64,000 nucleotides of DNA, taken from the NCBI GenBank assembly GCA_942492795.1, contig OW818639.1, positions 124,001 to 188,000 of the forward strand, written 5' to 3'. The notes below the pieces were generated by a model. It had not been told where the DNA came from, made no database searches, and worked only from the letters and a program-made list of their open reading frames with translations. The position numbers were made by a program, and so were the translations under genes. Below are positions 1 through 8,252 of the stretch, piece after piece. Within the stretch, counting starts at the first letter, position 1. Every line of letters starts with the position of its first letter. Origin of the DNA: RGIG3178 sp942492795 (GTDB lineage Bacteria > Bacillota > Clostridia > Christensenellales > QAND01).

Positions 1-20
1 CCGCTTGTTTTCTTTCCATA
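1..20 (-). CDS. Start of an unidentified gene (runs off the window), possible immunity gene
   Basis: An ATG at 20-18 on the minus strand opens a frame reading M-E-R-K-Q before the window ends. A GGAGG ribosome site lies about 11 bases upstream and overlaps the end of the AHH-nuclease fragment, whose stop is at 28. Translational coupling directly after a nuclease toxin cassette is the usual place of the cognate immunity gene. That role is inference, because only six codons are visible. Confidence 0.5.
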
Positions 21-27
21 GATACAA

Positions 28-495
28 CTACCTCCTTGTCGCGGCTATTTTGCCTAATCTTTTTAACTGAATTGTTAGTTCACCTTTAATAAAGTCAAAA
101 TTCCCGCCCATTTCTTCCACCATCTTCAGCTGATTCACCACATTCTTGAGCCCTGCATAATCATGCTGCCCTGTTATTCTGTTCGGCGCCCAGACAAGAT
201 TCTCCAACCCGTAAATGGGATCAATACCGAACCTCCTCAGCAGCGCCTGACCTTCCTGAACCAACGTTTTCTGCGCCTGACCATTCCCTTCTTTGAAAAG
301 GATGTGATGCGCATGTGGATCAACCATATCGGCTGGCGGGTTGCCCATTTCATCTCTCAGATATTTATTAAAGTTAAACCTGCCTGCATTTTCACTTGTA
401 TTATACCCACTATCTCCCTATCCGTCTATAGAGCCAAATACACCCGCCGCCAGCTCCGCACGTGTCTTTGCATCCAGCCCGCCTGCCTCCAGCGA
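28..495 (-). pseudogene. Orphan C-terminal cassette of a polymorphic toxin, AHH-type nuclease, with an in-frame stop
   Basis: The last 106 codons contain D-P-H-A-H-H-I-L-F-K followed by G-I-D-P-I-Y-G-L-E-N-L-V, the signature of AHH nucleases (HNH/ENDO VII superfamily), which occur as C-terminal toxin domains. The frame stays open upstream (F-N-F-N-K-Y-L-R-D-E-M-G-N-P) to an amber codon at 418-420, and open again beyond it (T-R-A-E-L-A-A-G-V-F-G-S-I-D-G) to about 495. There it meets the end of an unrelated fragment on the other strand. No N-terminal secretion or trafficking part is present. It looks like a displaced toxin tip, as found downstream of full toxins as a reservoir for domain swapping. 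An internal ATG at 348 could still give a free 106-aa nuclease domain. Confidence 0.7.
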
Positions 496-670
496 CGGTG
501 TGACGTTAAATGAATACGCGGGTCTTTTCCTTGAATATGGCTGCAAAGTCGCATACAACATTGACGGCGGTGGATCCGCAACGATGTTCATGCACAACAA
601 GCTCGTCAATCGTCCAAGCAAGGGCGACGAGAGGAATATCAGCGACATCATCTATATTGGCCTAGAGTAG
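490..670 (+). pseudogene. C-terminal fragment of a phosphodiester glycosidase (NAGPA-like) family protein
   Basis: From about 490 the plus strand reads D-G-V-T-L-N-E-Y-A-G, then Y-N-I-D-G-G-G-S-A-T-M-F, then N-R-P-S-K-G, and ends at a TAG at 668-670. The DGGGSATM core is the hallmark of the NAGPA/phosphodiester-glycosidase domain found in secreted Bacillota proteins. Only the last 60 or so residues remain. The family is normally several hundred residues long, so this is a truncated remnant. A hairpin terminator follows. The break lies where the opposite-strand toxin fragment begins, which marks a rearrangement junction. Confidence 0.65.
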
Positions 671-723
671 AACAACACGAAGAGTCTGCAACGCACGATA
701 TTTTTCCTTTATCGCGTAAACGA

Positions 724-763
724 AGATACCATGCTGACCGTATTAATCCGCATGGTATCTTTT
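724..763 (+). terminator. Hairpin terminator after the glycosidase fragment
   Basis: An 11-bp perfect inverted repeat (AGATACCATGC at 724-734 and GCATGGTATCT at 750-760) is followed by a short T run. It is placed to end transcripts of the plus-strand fragment. Confidence 0.6.
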
Positions 764-791
764 GCATTCCACTCTTTTTATAAATGCCTCA

Positions 792-1172
792 TTATAACTT
801 TTCCTTTTCAAGTCGTATTTCCGCTTCGTCTTTATCGATCCACTTCCCGTATACCCCTTTATCCACAGCTTTCATCCCAAGTGAATCACATACTCTGTAA
901 TCCATATTATAAAACGCAACAATCCAAATTTGGTTATCCCTTTCGTCATGAACCCAAAAGTCGAAACCCCTATATCTGGCAATATAATTCTTATCATAAA
1001 GTTCATCAACTTCATTTCTTCTTACATTCTTAATATACCTTAGTCCTTTATATAGCGAGAATCCATTATTTTTATCGTTTTTATCGTCAGATATTAATGT
1101 AATTGTACCATCTTCCTTAAGACTTGCATCATATTCCTTGCCCCTATAAACTGCAGTTGTTGTATCTCGCAA
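792..1172 (-). CDS. Probable immunity protein for the upstream polymorphic toxin
   Basis: This 126-aa acidic soluble protein starts 12 bases after the toxin stop codon, the standard toxin-immunity arrangement. It is rich in Asp, Glu and Lys, has no signal peptide or membrane segment, and contains aromatic stretches (Y-R-G-F-D-F-W-V and W-I-V-A-F-Y-N-M-D-Y). The DNA is visibly more AT-rich than the body of the toxin gene, as expected for a horizontally exchanged toxin-tip/immunity module. I do not recognise the immunity family. The assignment rests on position and composition. Confidence 0.55.
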   Translation of the reverse strand: MRDTTTAVYRGKEYDASLKEDGTITLISDDKNDKNNGFSLYKGLRYIKNVRRNEVDELYDKNYIARYRGFDFWVHDERDNQIWIVAFYNMDYRVCDSLGMKAVDKGVYGKWIDKDEAEIRLEKEKL

Positions 1173-1184
1173 TTTTATTACCTC

Positions 1185-4100
1185 CTATTTTGAGATAGAA
1201 ATAAATCTTTTTAGCTCTTCATCGTAAATTGCCTTCAGTGACCAACTAGCATCTATACCGATCTCGTAGAGTTTAGCACCATCCAAAATTCTGATATACT
1301 CGTTTAACTTATATTCCGGTACTGTTTGTCCATTTGTAGATTGTGTAAATCCATTGCCTGTGAATGGTTGCGGTTCAAAAGTATTTCCTCCCACTTCTTT
1401 ACTATAGGGTATAGTTACTTTATCTGTTTCAGTTGTCCTGAACCTGATTACTCCCATTCTATTTTTATTTAAATCAAAGGCCGAACCATCATAGTCCAGT
1501 CTAAGACTGTTATAAAAGTCTTCATACCTCCGCAAACTGTCTACGTCAACTTCACGTGTAACATATCCACCTATTTGATTGTATCTGCCGTTGAGATACT
1601 TTTCAATATCACCTGCTGGTATTACTTTTTGCATCATTGTTGTGGAATCCGGTGCCGGTATGCTATTACGGATTTCTAGCATAATCTCTTTTTCACTTTC
1701 GGATAATGTCGAGCAGTCTTTTAATCTTAGTTCATTAAACTGATCATCCGTTAATCCATGCTTCGACAGAACCTTATCAATATTATTTCCGAAGCTCGTA
1801 TTGGGATCCCACTGCTGATTTTGATTTGCTCTACCAACAGCGTCCCCATCAACGCCTATCTGTTTTAGTTTTCGAACTGCTTGATTTTGCGCCGTATTCG
1901 GGGAAAGGCCTGTACCTCTGTTCCCTATTATACCGTTTTCTGCGCCATTCGCAAATGGACTAACAGAATCTGTACCCGTGGCAGCCAATTCGTTAGAGAC
2001 GTTGACGGGCATTCTGTTCTGCTCCAACGCGGAAAGTGCATTGGCCAACGGGTTCACAGCGGATACTATAGATTGTGCATTTGGGTGAAGTGTGTTTTGG
2101 GTTATTGCGCTATCTGTTGATGTCTTGCCGTTTTTAGCATTTTGCCGCGCCTTCGTCTGCTCGATCTGTGCCAGCAGGGCTTGTGCCGGAGTCATTGCAT
2201 TGCTTCCTTGTTGAGCAGTATTTTGGGCGTTTGCGGTCTGTGTGTTCTGTACGGCTGCAACAAAAGGCGTATTTATAAATTCAAACTGCAGCGTTTTCGC
2301 CTGCGCTCTTTGCTGTGCTACTTGCGCCAGTTCAGCTTTGGATGGGATGATGCTGCCTTGGCTTGTCCCTTTCGCTTTCGCTTTTGCTATCTGGCTTTTC
2401 TGCGCATTTGTCTGCACAATTCCCAATACAGGCGCGTTTGTAGACCCGGTCTGTTGTGATTTCGCCTGTGTTCTCGCCTGCGCTGTTTGCGTTAGTTCCG
2501 CCCTTGTCGGAATAATGCTGCTTTGGCTTGTCCTTTTCGCGTTCGCTGTCCGGCCGTTCTGCCCATTTTCCTGGACAATTCCCAATACAAGCTCGTTCTT
2601 AGACCCTGTCTGCTGTGCCTGTACCTGCGCTCTCGTTTGCCCTATTTGCGCCAGTTCGGCTTTGGACGTAAGAATGCCCCGTGCAATTTGCGAAACTCCG
2701 GGGGCGACGTCCTCTACAACGGGCGGCGCTTTATGCACCGATTTAGGCGAACCAGGCTGCGATGGCGCTGCGGATCGCGGTGCTGCGGGAGAGAATGTCG
2801 GATTTGGACTCTTAGCGCTTATGTCCGGCAACGTGCGCGATGCGATTGCGAACGGAGTCGGACTTAAGGATGATGCACTAAGAGCGTAGAGCGACGATGC
2901 GCTTCGCAGTTTGTCTGCGGCGTTTCCTGCATAACGGGCAGCTTTGGAAGCCGTTGCATTGGACAGGCTGCCATTTATCGGCGCAAGCGCGGTTCCCGCC
3001 GCTTTTGCAGCCGTGCCGGTTGTTGTGCCTGCCGCGCTGCGCGCAGTGTTTGCGCCAAATATCCCGTCGGCACCGCCGTTTTGTATCCATTGCTCTTTCA
3101 CATAATTCCTGATGTTATACCGGAGCCGATACAAATCCGATTTGGTATAGGGAAAATATCCGTCATCAAAACGTGCCTTGCGCATGGCAGGGCTATCCAT
3201 GTAATCGGCCATATCATCCGAAAGTTGCTTTGCTACGTAATCGGCTTGCGAATCGAGTGCCGCAAGAGCATCGTCTTGTGACATAACCACTTTGCCATAT
3301 AGCGCTTTATAATCATCGCTCTTTTCCCAAAGTTGCATGCCTTTTCGCGCGGACGCCATGGCGTCGTCTACGCTATAGCCGGCACGTTTTGTTACAGAGA
3401 GGTTAAGCGCCTTCATGACAGGTTGAAGCACGGTGGTTAATCCGTGGGTTACGGCAGCATCCGTCAGCGCCGATCCCGCTATTTGGGATACGGTTTTGAG
3501 CGTTTTTGCAAATTCGGATGCGTGTTGGGTCGCGGCATTTTCCAGATCATTGGAGACCAGATTATAAATGTCCTTCTGCGCGAAAACAGGCGCATACTTC
3601 TTTTCATTTTCAAAGCCTGCTTGTGTTGCCCAGTCCTGTGTTATCGAAAGCAATTTTTCCGAATCTTCCGAATAAAATGGTGACTGGCGCATCAGTTCCC
3701 GTGCGCCCGCAAGCTCGTCCTTGTAGGGGGTTGGATTGTAGCCGGCTGTTTGGATATTCTGCCAGTATCCGTCAATCGTTTGCTTGACGCCCTGCACCAT
3801 GCCGCGCAGCGCCGTATTTGCCGTACTGTTTGTGGAAAACTCCGCATATCCCAACTTCCCCGCTTCATCGGCAAATTTATTCGCGTCGTATTTGCTTTTG
3901 CGCGCCAGTTCCACAAGCTTGCTTATGTCCTGTTTGGTATAGGTTCGTCCGGAAATCACGGGGCCTTTTCCCGCTATTTGAATGATTTGTCTGTTAAATT
4001 CATCCTTGTACGCCTGCGAACCCTTAAAGGGTGCCACGATGCTCTCAGGGCGGGAAAAATACTTCACCATAAAGTTATCCGCATTATTGTAATCGGTGTC

Positions 4101-4862
4101 GCTGAAGTTTGTATAACCCTTTTCCGCCGCCATCGACGCAAATTTCTCCGGGTCATACTCGGCTTGATCTGCAAGATCAAGCAATACATAAGTATCTTCC
4201 TCCCCCTTAGTATAGATTGGGTTTCCGGCCTCCGCCTGTGTGCGGGCCGTTTGTTGTATCAGGTTTTGCAGATTGGCTTTGTTGATCTCACGCGCATGCG
4301 CTATGGCATCTTCAAACGCTTTTTTCGCATTTTTTTGCCTGTTTTGCTCCGCAGCCACAGCTACGAGATAATCATTTAAACCAACGATATTGTTTAAATC
4401 ATAGTTGGGCGCAAGTCTTTTCTGTATGATATCCAACGGCTCGGGTTCCCCGACGGGCTTGCCCACAAGGTTTTCGTAAAAATCAACCGGCAAGTTCGTT
4501 TTGCTTACGGATATGCCGGGAGTCGCTTTTGCGGGACGTTTCGGCTGCCAGAAGAGCGGGCGCACAACAGGCGGATTTTGAACTGCTGGCTTCACATTTT
4601 GAGGTTGCTTGGGGTAATTACTCATTGGTTTTGAATCATTGTTGAGCGTGCTCTTCTTCAAAATATCGATAAGGGGTGGCGGTGTTTTTGGATTGAGGGA
4701 AGCGTCATTCGTTGGCTCTGCTTGCTTTGATGGCGGCGGCAATGCGGCGGATAGGATGGAACGGGCAGGGTTGTCCCCCGTCATCTTTAAAAGCGCGTGC
4801 TTATAGTCGGTCAGTCTGTGCCTTTTCATATATTCAAAGACCTGTTGTGTGGTAATCGGCAT
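1185..4862 (-). CDS. Large prophage-encoded polymorphic toxin-like protein
   Basis: The protein has 1225 residues from the ATG at 4862, chosen because TTGGGGG lies 7-8 bases upstream; a GTG at 4883 is less likely. A Pro-rich region fills residues 20-130. Two imperfect helical repeats at about 210-370 carry a Y-D-(P/A)-x-K-F-A core. A low-complexity Ala/Ser/Pro region follows (600-720). Then come three to four ~50-residue repeats around (S/T)-K-A-E-L-A-Q and Q-Q-T-G-S (720-900). The last ~200 residues form a compact module with P-F-T-G-N-G-F-T and D-G-A-K-L-Y-E-I near the end, typical of exchangeable toxin tips, though the activity is not identified. No N-terminal Sec signal is present, so delivery may go through the phage particle or another route. 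It lies at the distal end of the phage genes with an immunity-like gene behind it. A structural injection-type protein is the main alternative. Confidence 0.6.
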   Translation of the reverse strand: MPITTQQVFEYMKRHRLTDYKHALLKMTGDNPARSILSAALPPPSKQAEPTNDASLNPKTPPPLIDILKKSTLNNDSKPMSNYPKQPQNVKPAVQNPPVVRPLFWQPKRPAKATPGISVSKTNLPVDFYENLVGKPVGEPEPLDIIQKRLAPNYDLNNIVGLNDYLVAVAAEQNRQKNAKKAFEDAIAHAREINKANLQNLIQQTARTQAEAGNPIYTKGEEDTYVLLDLADQAEYDPEKFASMAAEKGYTNFSDTDYNNADNFMVKYFSRPESIVAPFKGSQAYKDEFNRQIIQIAGKGPVISGRTYTKQDISKLVELARKSKYDANKFADEAGKLGYAEFSTNSTANTALRGMVQGVKQTIDGYWQNIQTAGYNPTPYKDELAGARELMRQSPFYSEDSEKLLSITQDWATQAGFENEKKYAPVFAQKDIYNLVSNDLENAATQHASEFAKTLKTVSQIAGSALTDAAVTHGLTTVLQPVMKALNLSVTKRAGYSVDDAMASARKGMQLWEKSDDYKALYGKVVMSQDDALAALDSQADYVAKQLSDDMADYMDSPAMRKARFDDGYFPYTKSDLYRLRYNIRNYVKEQWIQNGGADGIFGANTARSAAGTTTGTAAKAAGTALAPINGSLSNATASKAARYAGNAADKLRSASSLYALSASSLSPTPFAIASRTLPDISAKSPNPTFSPAAPRSAAPSQPGSPKSVHKAPPVVEDVAPGVSQIARGILTSKAELAQIGQTRAQVQAQQTGSKNELVLGIVQENGQNGRTANAKRTSQSSIIPTRAELTQTAQARTQAKSQQTGSTNAPVLGIVQTNAQKSQIAKAKAKGTSQGSIIPSKAELAQVAQQRAQAKTLQFEFINTPFVAAVQNTQTANAQNTAQQGSNAMTPAQALLAQIEQTKARQNAKNGKTSTDSAITQNTLHPNAQSIVSAVNPLANALSALEQNRMPVNVSNELAATGTDSVSPFANGAENGIIGNRGTGLSPNTAQNQAVRKLKQIGVDGDAVGRANQNQQWDPNTSFGNNIDKVLSKHGLTDDQFNELRLKDCSTLSESEKEIMLEIRNSIPAPDSTTMMQKVIPAGDIEKYLNGRYNQIGGYVTREVDVDSLRRYEDFYNSLRLDYDGSAFDLNKNRMGVIRFRTTETDKVTIPYSKEVGGNTFEPQPFTGNGFTQSTNGQTVPEYKLNEYIRILDGAKLYEIGIDASWSLKAIYDEELKRFISISK

Positions 4863-5095
4863 ATTCGCGCCCCCAATTCTCACTTGCTACCGCCTATCTG
4901 CAACCGCCACAGCGTTTTACTGGATGAGCGGAAGATCAAATAAAGGCCTGCTGATTAAGCCGGCCCTGTAGACTCTCAACAACACAGTGTTATCGCCCGT
5001 GCTGTTTATGTGTAAATGAAATGTCTTTGGTTGTTATGAACTGAACCCCATTCATAGGACAGAGAAAAAGAGCCCTATCGTAGAATACCAAGTAA

Positions 5096-5950
5096 TTACT
5101 CGAACTGGCGTCGTTTCTCAAGCGGCGTCAGTTTAGTATTAGACTGAATCCGCTCATGGTTGTAAAAGTGAATGTAGTCGTGGATGAGCAAGCGAGCCTG
5201 CTCAGGCGACTTCGGTTTCTGTCGACGGAGACACTCTGTTTTGAGGATACTAAAGAAATTCTCAGCCATAGCATTGTCATAACAGTTTCCCCTCCTTGAC
5301 ATAGAAGGTGTTATGCCGTACGTTTGGATTAGGTCAAAATACCCGTGAGAGGTGTATTGAAACCCTTGGTCACTGTGGAGTTGCACCTCTGCAGTGACCG
5401 CTTCTTTTTTCATGGCTTGTTGGACGGTGCGTAGAACTAGGTTAATAGACTGTTCTGTCCCCATTTTGTAAGCAACGATGCTGTTGTCAAAGAGATCCCG
5501 GATGATGGACAGGTATAAGGTTCCCTGCGGTGTGGGGATGTAGGAGATATCCGTGACCCATTTCTCATTTGGTCGGGTGGATGAGAAGTTCCGATTGAGG
5601 AGATTGGGATAACGGTGCAGTTGTCCGCCCATCTGTCGGTACTTCCGTCTGCGTCGGATTTGACTGAGCAGACCATACTTGTTCATGATTCGTAAGACTG
5701 CCTTGTGATTGGCATGAACTCCTTTACGCCGCAACCAAATCTGCACACGCCGATACCCGTATGTCCCACGGGATTCCTGTTGACACTCTGCTATCTTTTG
5801 GATCAGTGCCTGTTCCTCCCGACTTTCCCCCTGTTTATTACGGAATGCATAGTAGCCACTCCGGGATACCTTGAAAAACGCACACATACCTTTTATGGTG
5901 TACTTGTCCGCATATTTATGGATCGCTGTATACTTCACCTTTGCTTTCAC
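5096..5950 (-). CDS. IS3-family transposase OrfB (DDE catalytic subunit), copy 1
   Basis: This 284-aa integrase-core protein supplies the strand-transfer activity of the element. An HTH_21-like region near residues 45-100 (G-Y-R-R-V-Q-I-W-L-R) precedes the rve core with the DDE residues visible: D in W-V-T-D-I-S-Y-I, D in L-H-S-D-Q-G-F-Q-Y, and E in N-A-M-A-E-N-F-F. It starts at a GTG overlapping the OrfA stop by four bases and is preceded by AAGGAGG, so translation is coupled. A programmed -1 frameshift fusion with OrfA is usual in this family and possible here. It differs from copy 2 by Ser instead of Cys near residue 60. Confidence 0.92.
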   Translation of the reverse strand: MKAKVKYTAIHKYADKYTIKGMCAFFKVSRSGYYAFRNKQGESREEQALIQKIAECQQESRGTYGYRRVQIWLRRKGVHANHKAVLRIMNKYGLLSQIRRRRKYRQMGGQLHRYPNLLNRNFSSTRPNEKWVTDISYIPTPQGTLYLSIIRDLFDNSIVAYKMGTEQSINLVLRTVQQAMKKEAVTAEVQLHSDQGFQYTSHGYFDLIQTYGITPSMSRRGNCYDNAMAENFFSILKTECLRRQKPKSPEQARLLIHDYIHFYNHERIQSNTKLTPLEKRRQFE

Positions 5951-6246
5951 CTCCTTCCAACAGCTTGAAGAAAAGAACGGTACAGGTCTATCTCCCGTTC
6001 CAGTTCACGTATCCGTGCAGCCATAGCTTCTGGTTTACTCATTGGCTGCTTTCTAGGTCGTCCTTTCTTTCGCACGATGGGTATCTTTTCTTGGCGGTGG
6101 TTGTAGCGTGTAACCCAATTCGTTATCTGCTTCTTTTCAAGTCCCAGTGTATCCGCTATCTCTTGTCGCGTTCGGCCTTCCTCTCGCATCTGAAGTATAA
6201 CTGGCTCAAGTGCTTGTATGTCTGTCCATTTCCGTTTCATAAACAA
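5947..6246 (-). CDS. IS3-family transposase OrfA (DNA-binding), copy 1
   Basis: This 99-aa protein binds the terminal repeats. A helix-turn-helix lies at about residues 22-45 (R-Q-E-I-A-D-T-L-G-L-E-K-K-Q-I), followed by a basic stretch and a C-terminal leucine-zipper-like helix (residues 75-95) used for OrfA/OrfAB dimerisation. The ribosome site AGGAGG lies just upstream. It ends G-R-R where copy 2 ends G-R-M because of one base change, which also alters the OrfB ribosome site. Confidence 0.9.
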   Translation of the reverse strand: MFMKRKWTDIQALEPVILQMREEGRTRQEIADTLGLEKKQITNWVTRYNHRQEKIPIVRKKGRPRKQPMSKPEAMAARIRELEREIDLYRSFLQAVGRR

Positions 6247-6350
6247 ACCTCCTGTTGCAGTTATCCTACAACAGGAGGCTCTTTTTTCTCAATGTCCGTT
6301 TTATGGGGTGCAGATCAGTCTTTTCCTGATCGATAGTTTTATCTTTATTT

Positions 6351-6779
6351 CTAGAAATTCTTAATCACTGACCATTTTGCATGATCGAACATGCCGAGGA
6401 TCTCGCTGTTGCCCTGTTTGTATATGAAGAACCGGTCATCGTGTTTATACACACAGCAACCGTCCGATGCGAGCATCAGCGTAATTTTCATGCCGTCATT
6501 GCGCGTGAGCGTGAGCAGTGCTTCCTGAAATGGGCACTTAGTGCCGCCGCCAAAATACTTTGCGTCGGACAAAATGTCTTCGATCGTGCGCAGTTTTTGC
6601 GGATCGTCTATCTCCTGTACGCCATGCATCCTGTTTATGGTAAAGTCCATCTGCGCCTTGACGAGGCTGTGGATGTACTTCGGAACCATGACCTTGTCAT
6701 ATTCGGCAAGGACAAACACCGTCAGCAGCATCAGCATCGCGGATGTCACAAGCATCCCGATGCGCGATTTTTTTGTCAT
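6351..6779 (-). CDS. Small membrane-anchored hypothetical protein, paralogue of the next gene
   Basis: The protein has 142 residues with one N-terminal membrane segment (about 8-25) and an extracytoplasmic remainder. Its last 90 residues align with the C-terminus of the neighbouring 272-aa lipoprotein: D-D-P-Q-K-L against T-D-P-K-Q-L, K-C-P-F-Q-E-A-L-L-T-L against K-C-P-Y-N-E-G-L-L-V-L, L-A-S-D-G-C-C against L-A-S-D-G-C-S, and F-D-H-A-K-W near the end. Two conserved Cys (K-C-P and D-G-C) could form a disulphide. Both genes share the leader GGAGGTA-n-CGCC-ATG, so they look like a tandem duplication. No function is known to me. Confidence 0.75.
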   Translation of the reverse strand: MTKKSRIGMLVTSAMLMLLTVFVLAEYDKVMVPKYIHSLVKAQMDFTINRMHGVQEIDDPQKLRTIEDILSDAKYFGGGTKCPFQEALLTLTRNDGMKITLMLASDGCCVYKHDDRFFIYKQGNSEILGMFDHAKWSVIKNF

Positions 6780-6815
6780 GGCGTTACCTCCATCTTCAAA
6801 CGACGCGTTTTGTAT

Positions 6816-7634
6816 TTATTCAACGTTGAACGCGGCCCATTTTATTTTGTCGAACATAAACAGTATGTCGGTGCTCGCGTCCGGATAATCAAAATACTGC
6901 CCGTCGTGGAAATAATCGGAACAGCCGTCCGACGCCAGGCGTACCATGATCGTTTCGCCGTCTTTGCTGGTGAGTACCAGCAGCCCCTCGTTATACGGGC
7001 ACTTGCCCCCCTCGGTCACGACAGCAGCAGACAGCCTTTGTTCTATGAGCATTAGTTGTTTGGGGTCTGTGATCGTCTGCGTGGTCTTGAAATTGTTGCG
7101 GGTGTAATACAGCTGCGCTTTGACGATGTCATTGATATCCTTCGGATCCATCAAAGAAATGCCGCAATTCTTGTGCACCAGCGAGTACGCATAGTCGAAC
7201 AGCTCGCTGCCGCGGCTTATGTACGTATCGTTGATCATCAGGATATAACGTTCGCCTTTCCCGTTGTTTTTGCCCATCAACGCCTGCAGGTTCTTTTGCT
7301 CCTCATCGGTGGGCACATAGTAATAGCGCGGCCAGGGGTTGTAGCAAGTGGGGAGAATGCCGATGCACAGCTTGCCCTCCACCGGCTTAAGCGTCAGCTT
7401 TGCCCCTTTGTAGGCGACCTCGGCAAACGGGAACGGCGTTTGGCTGGGGATCGGAGCATGGGTGCGCAATGTCTGGGTAGGTACGGGGGTGGAAGCGGCG
7501 GTTGCCAAAGGGGTGGTTTGCGGTGTTGCGGTGCTAGAATTTGTGTTCATCGCGCTGCACGAGGCAAGCGATAAGGAGGCCAGCATCAGCAGTGCTGCAA
7601 AAGCGGATGCCAATCTGCGGAACTTTCGTTTCAT
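6816..7634 (-). CDS. Lipoprotein of unknown function, paralogue of the previous gene
   Basis: This 272-aa protein has a lipoprotein signal (basic start, hydrophobic core, L-S-L-A-S-C lipobox at about residue 26). A Thr/Pro/Ala-rich linker (30-75) follows and then a folded domain. The C-terminal ~100 residues match the 142-aa protein downstream, including the K-C-P and L-A-S-D-G-C motifs. GGGAGG lies 7 bases before the ATG. The two genes are 36 bases apart and probably form one transcript. They lie between the capsid gene and the IS element, so they are either phage cargo or host genes joined by rearrangement. Confidence 0.75.
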   Translation of the reverse strand: MKRKFRRLASAFAALLMLASLSLASCSAMNTNSSTATPQTTPLATAASTPVPTQTLRTHAPIPSQTPFPFAEVAYKGAKLTLKPVEGKLCIGILPTCYNPWPRYYYVPTDEEQKNLQALMGKNNGKGERYILMINDTYISRGSELFDYAYSLVHKNCGISLMDPKDINDIVKAQLYYTRNNFKTTQTITDPKQLMLIEQRLSAAVVTEGGKCPYNEGLLVLTSKDGETIMVRLASDGCSDYFHDGQYFDYPDASTDILFMFDKIKWAAFNVE

Positions 7635-8252
7635 GGCGCTACCTCCCGGACGTATAAAGCTGTTTCAGCAACAGTATACTGCTTTTCTTTAGAATATCAA
7701 ACCGTTTTGCTCTGAAAAATTCTCTTGACGCAACGTGATAAACCGCGCATTACGCTCATACTGGTATTTGGACTCTTATCTAAACCCGCCCACCACCCAA
7801 TATGGATAGGGCTCCGCCCTGACCTCTGATAGGGGCACAGCCCCTATCACCTCAAAAGAAACTACGAAGTCAACTTTGCAAAAATACGGTAACCAGACAA
7901 CAGGCAGGAACGGTGACTGTTCCTGCAAACTTCCGCACCACGCAGTGGCCGTTTTAAGGGGGTATGGGGATCGCTAAAGGAACCGGAAATGAGCGCTGCC
8001 AGTGGCAGATAAAGCGAATTGGAGGTTCTGAAAGCACGAGATAAGCGCAAGCGGTAGCGAAGCGCGAATCCGTGTCTTTCAGAGGAGGGCTTGCCCCTAG
8101 GGGGGAAATCGGAAGCCCACCCTGGCCCCTTAGCAAAAGAAAACGTAAAGCCTCTATATGCACTTAAGTTTCGAACCAACATTCAGTAACAAAATTACTC
8201 CGAAACAAAAGAACCTATGCAGGCAGAATTAAATATCCTTGGGCAGGTTCAT
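7635..8252. repeat. Gene-free spacer with a dispersed-repeat copy (minus orientation)
   Basis: From about 7780 to 8165 this carries modules of the dispersed family in reverse: the CCCGCCCACCACCCAATAT end, GGGGCACAGCCCC hairpin, CAGGAACGGTGACTGTTCCTG hairpin, the CACGCAGTGGCCGTTTTAAG module, and the GGGGGGAAATCGGAAGCCC module. It also contains the CTGAAAGCACGAGATAAG and CGCGAATCCGTGTCTTTCAG arms that recur at 56600-56670. No convincing gene was seen. Confidence 0.75.

Larger units (their letters stand above)
5037..6317 (-). mobile_element. IS3-family (IS150-like) insertion sequence, copy 1
   Basis: This 1281-bp element has imperfect 25-bp terminal inverted repeats: the right end (read on minus) starts TGATCTGCACCC and the left end TGAACTGAACCC, about 18 of 25 positions matching. 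It contains orfA and orfB. It is nearly identical to the copy at 20350-21630 but inverted. The bases just outside the ends (TTA and GTC) do not form a target duplication, unlike copy 2, so this copy may sit at a deletion or rearrangement junction between the toxin and the lipoprotein genes. Confidence 0.9.

Noticed and set aside
2242..2889. Plus-strand 215-codon Cys/Ala/Phe-rich frame
   Set aside because: Antisense to the repeat region of the toxin gene; the apparent repeats are the mirror of the toxin repeats.
7780..8165. Possible CRISPR or protein-coding content in repeat blocks
   Set aside because: Repeats are not regularly spaced with unique spacers, and frames in them are short and change with each copy.
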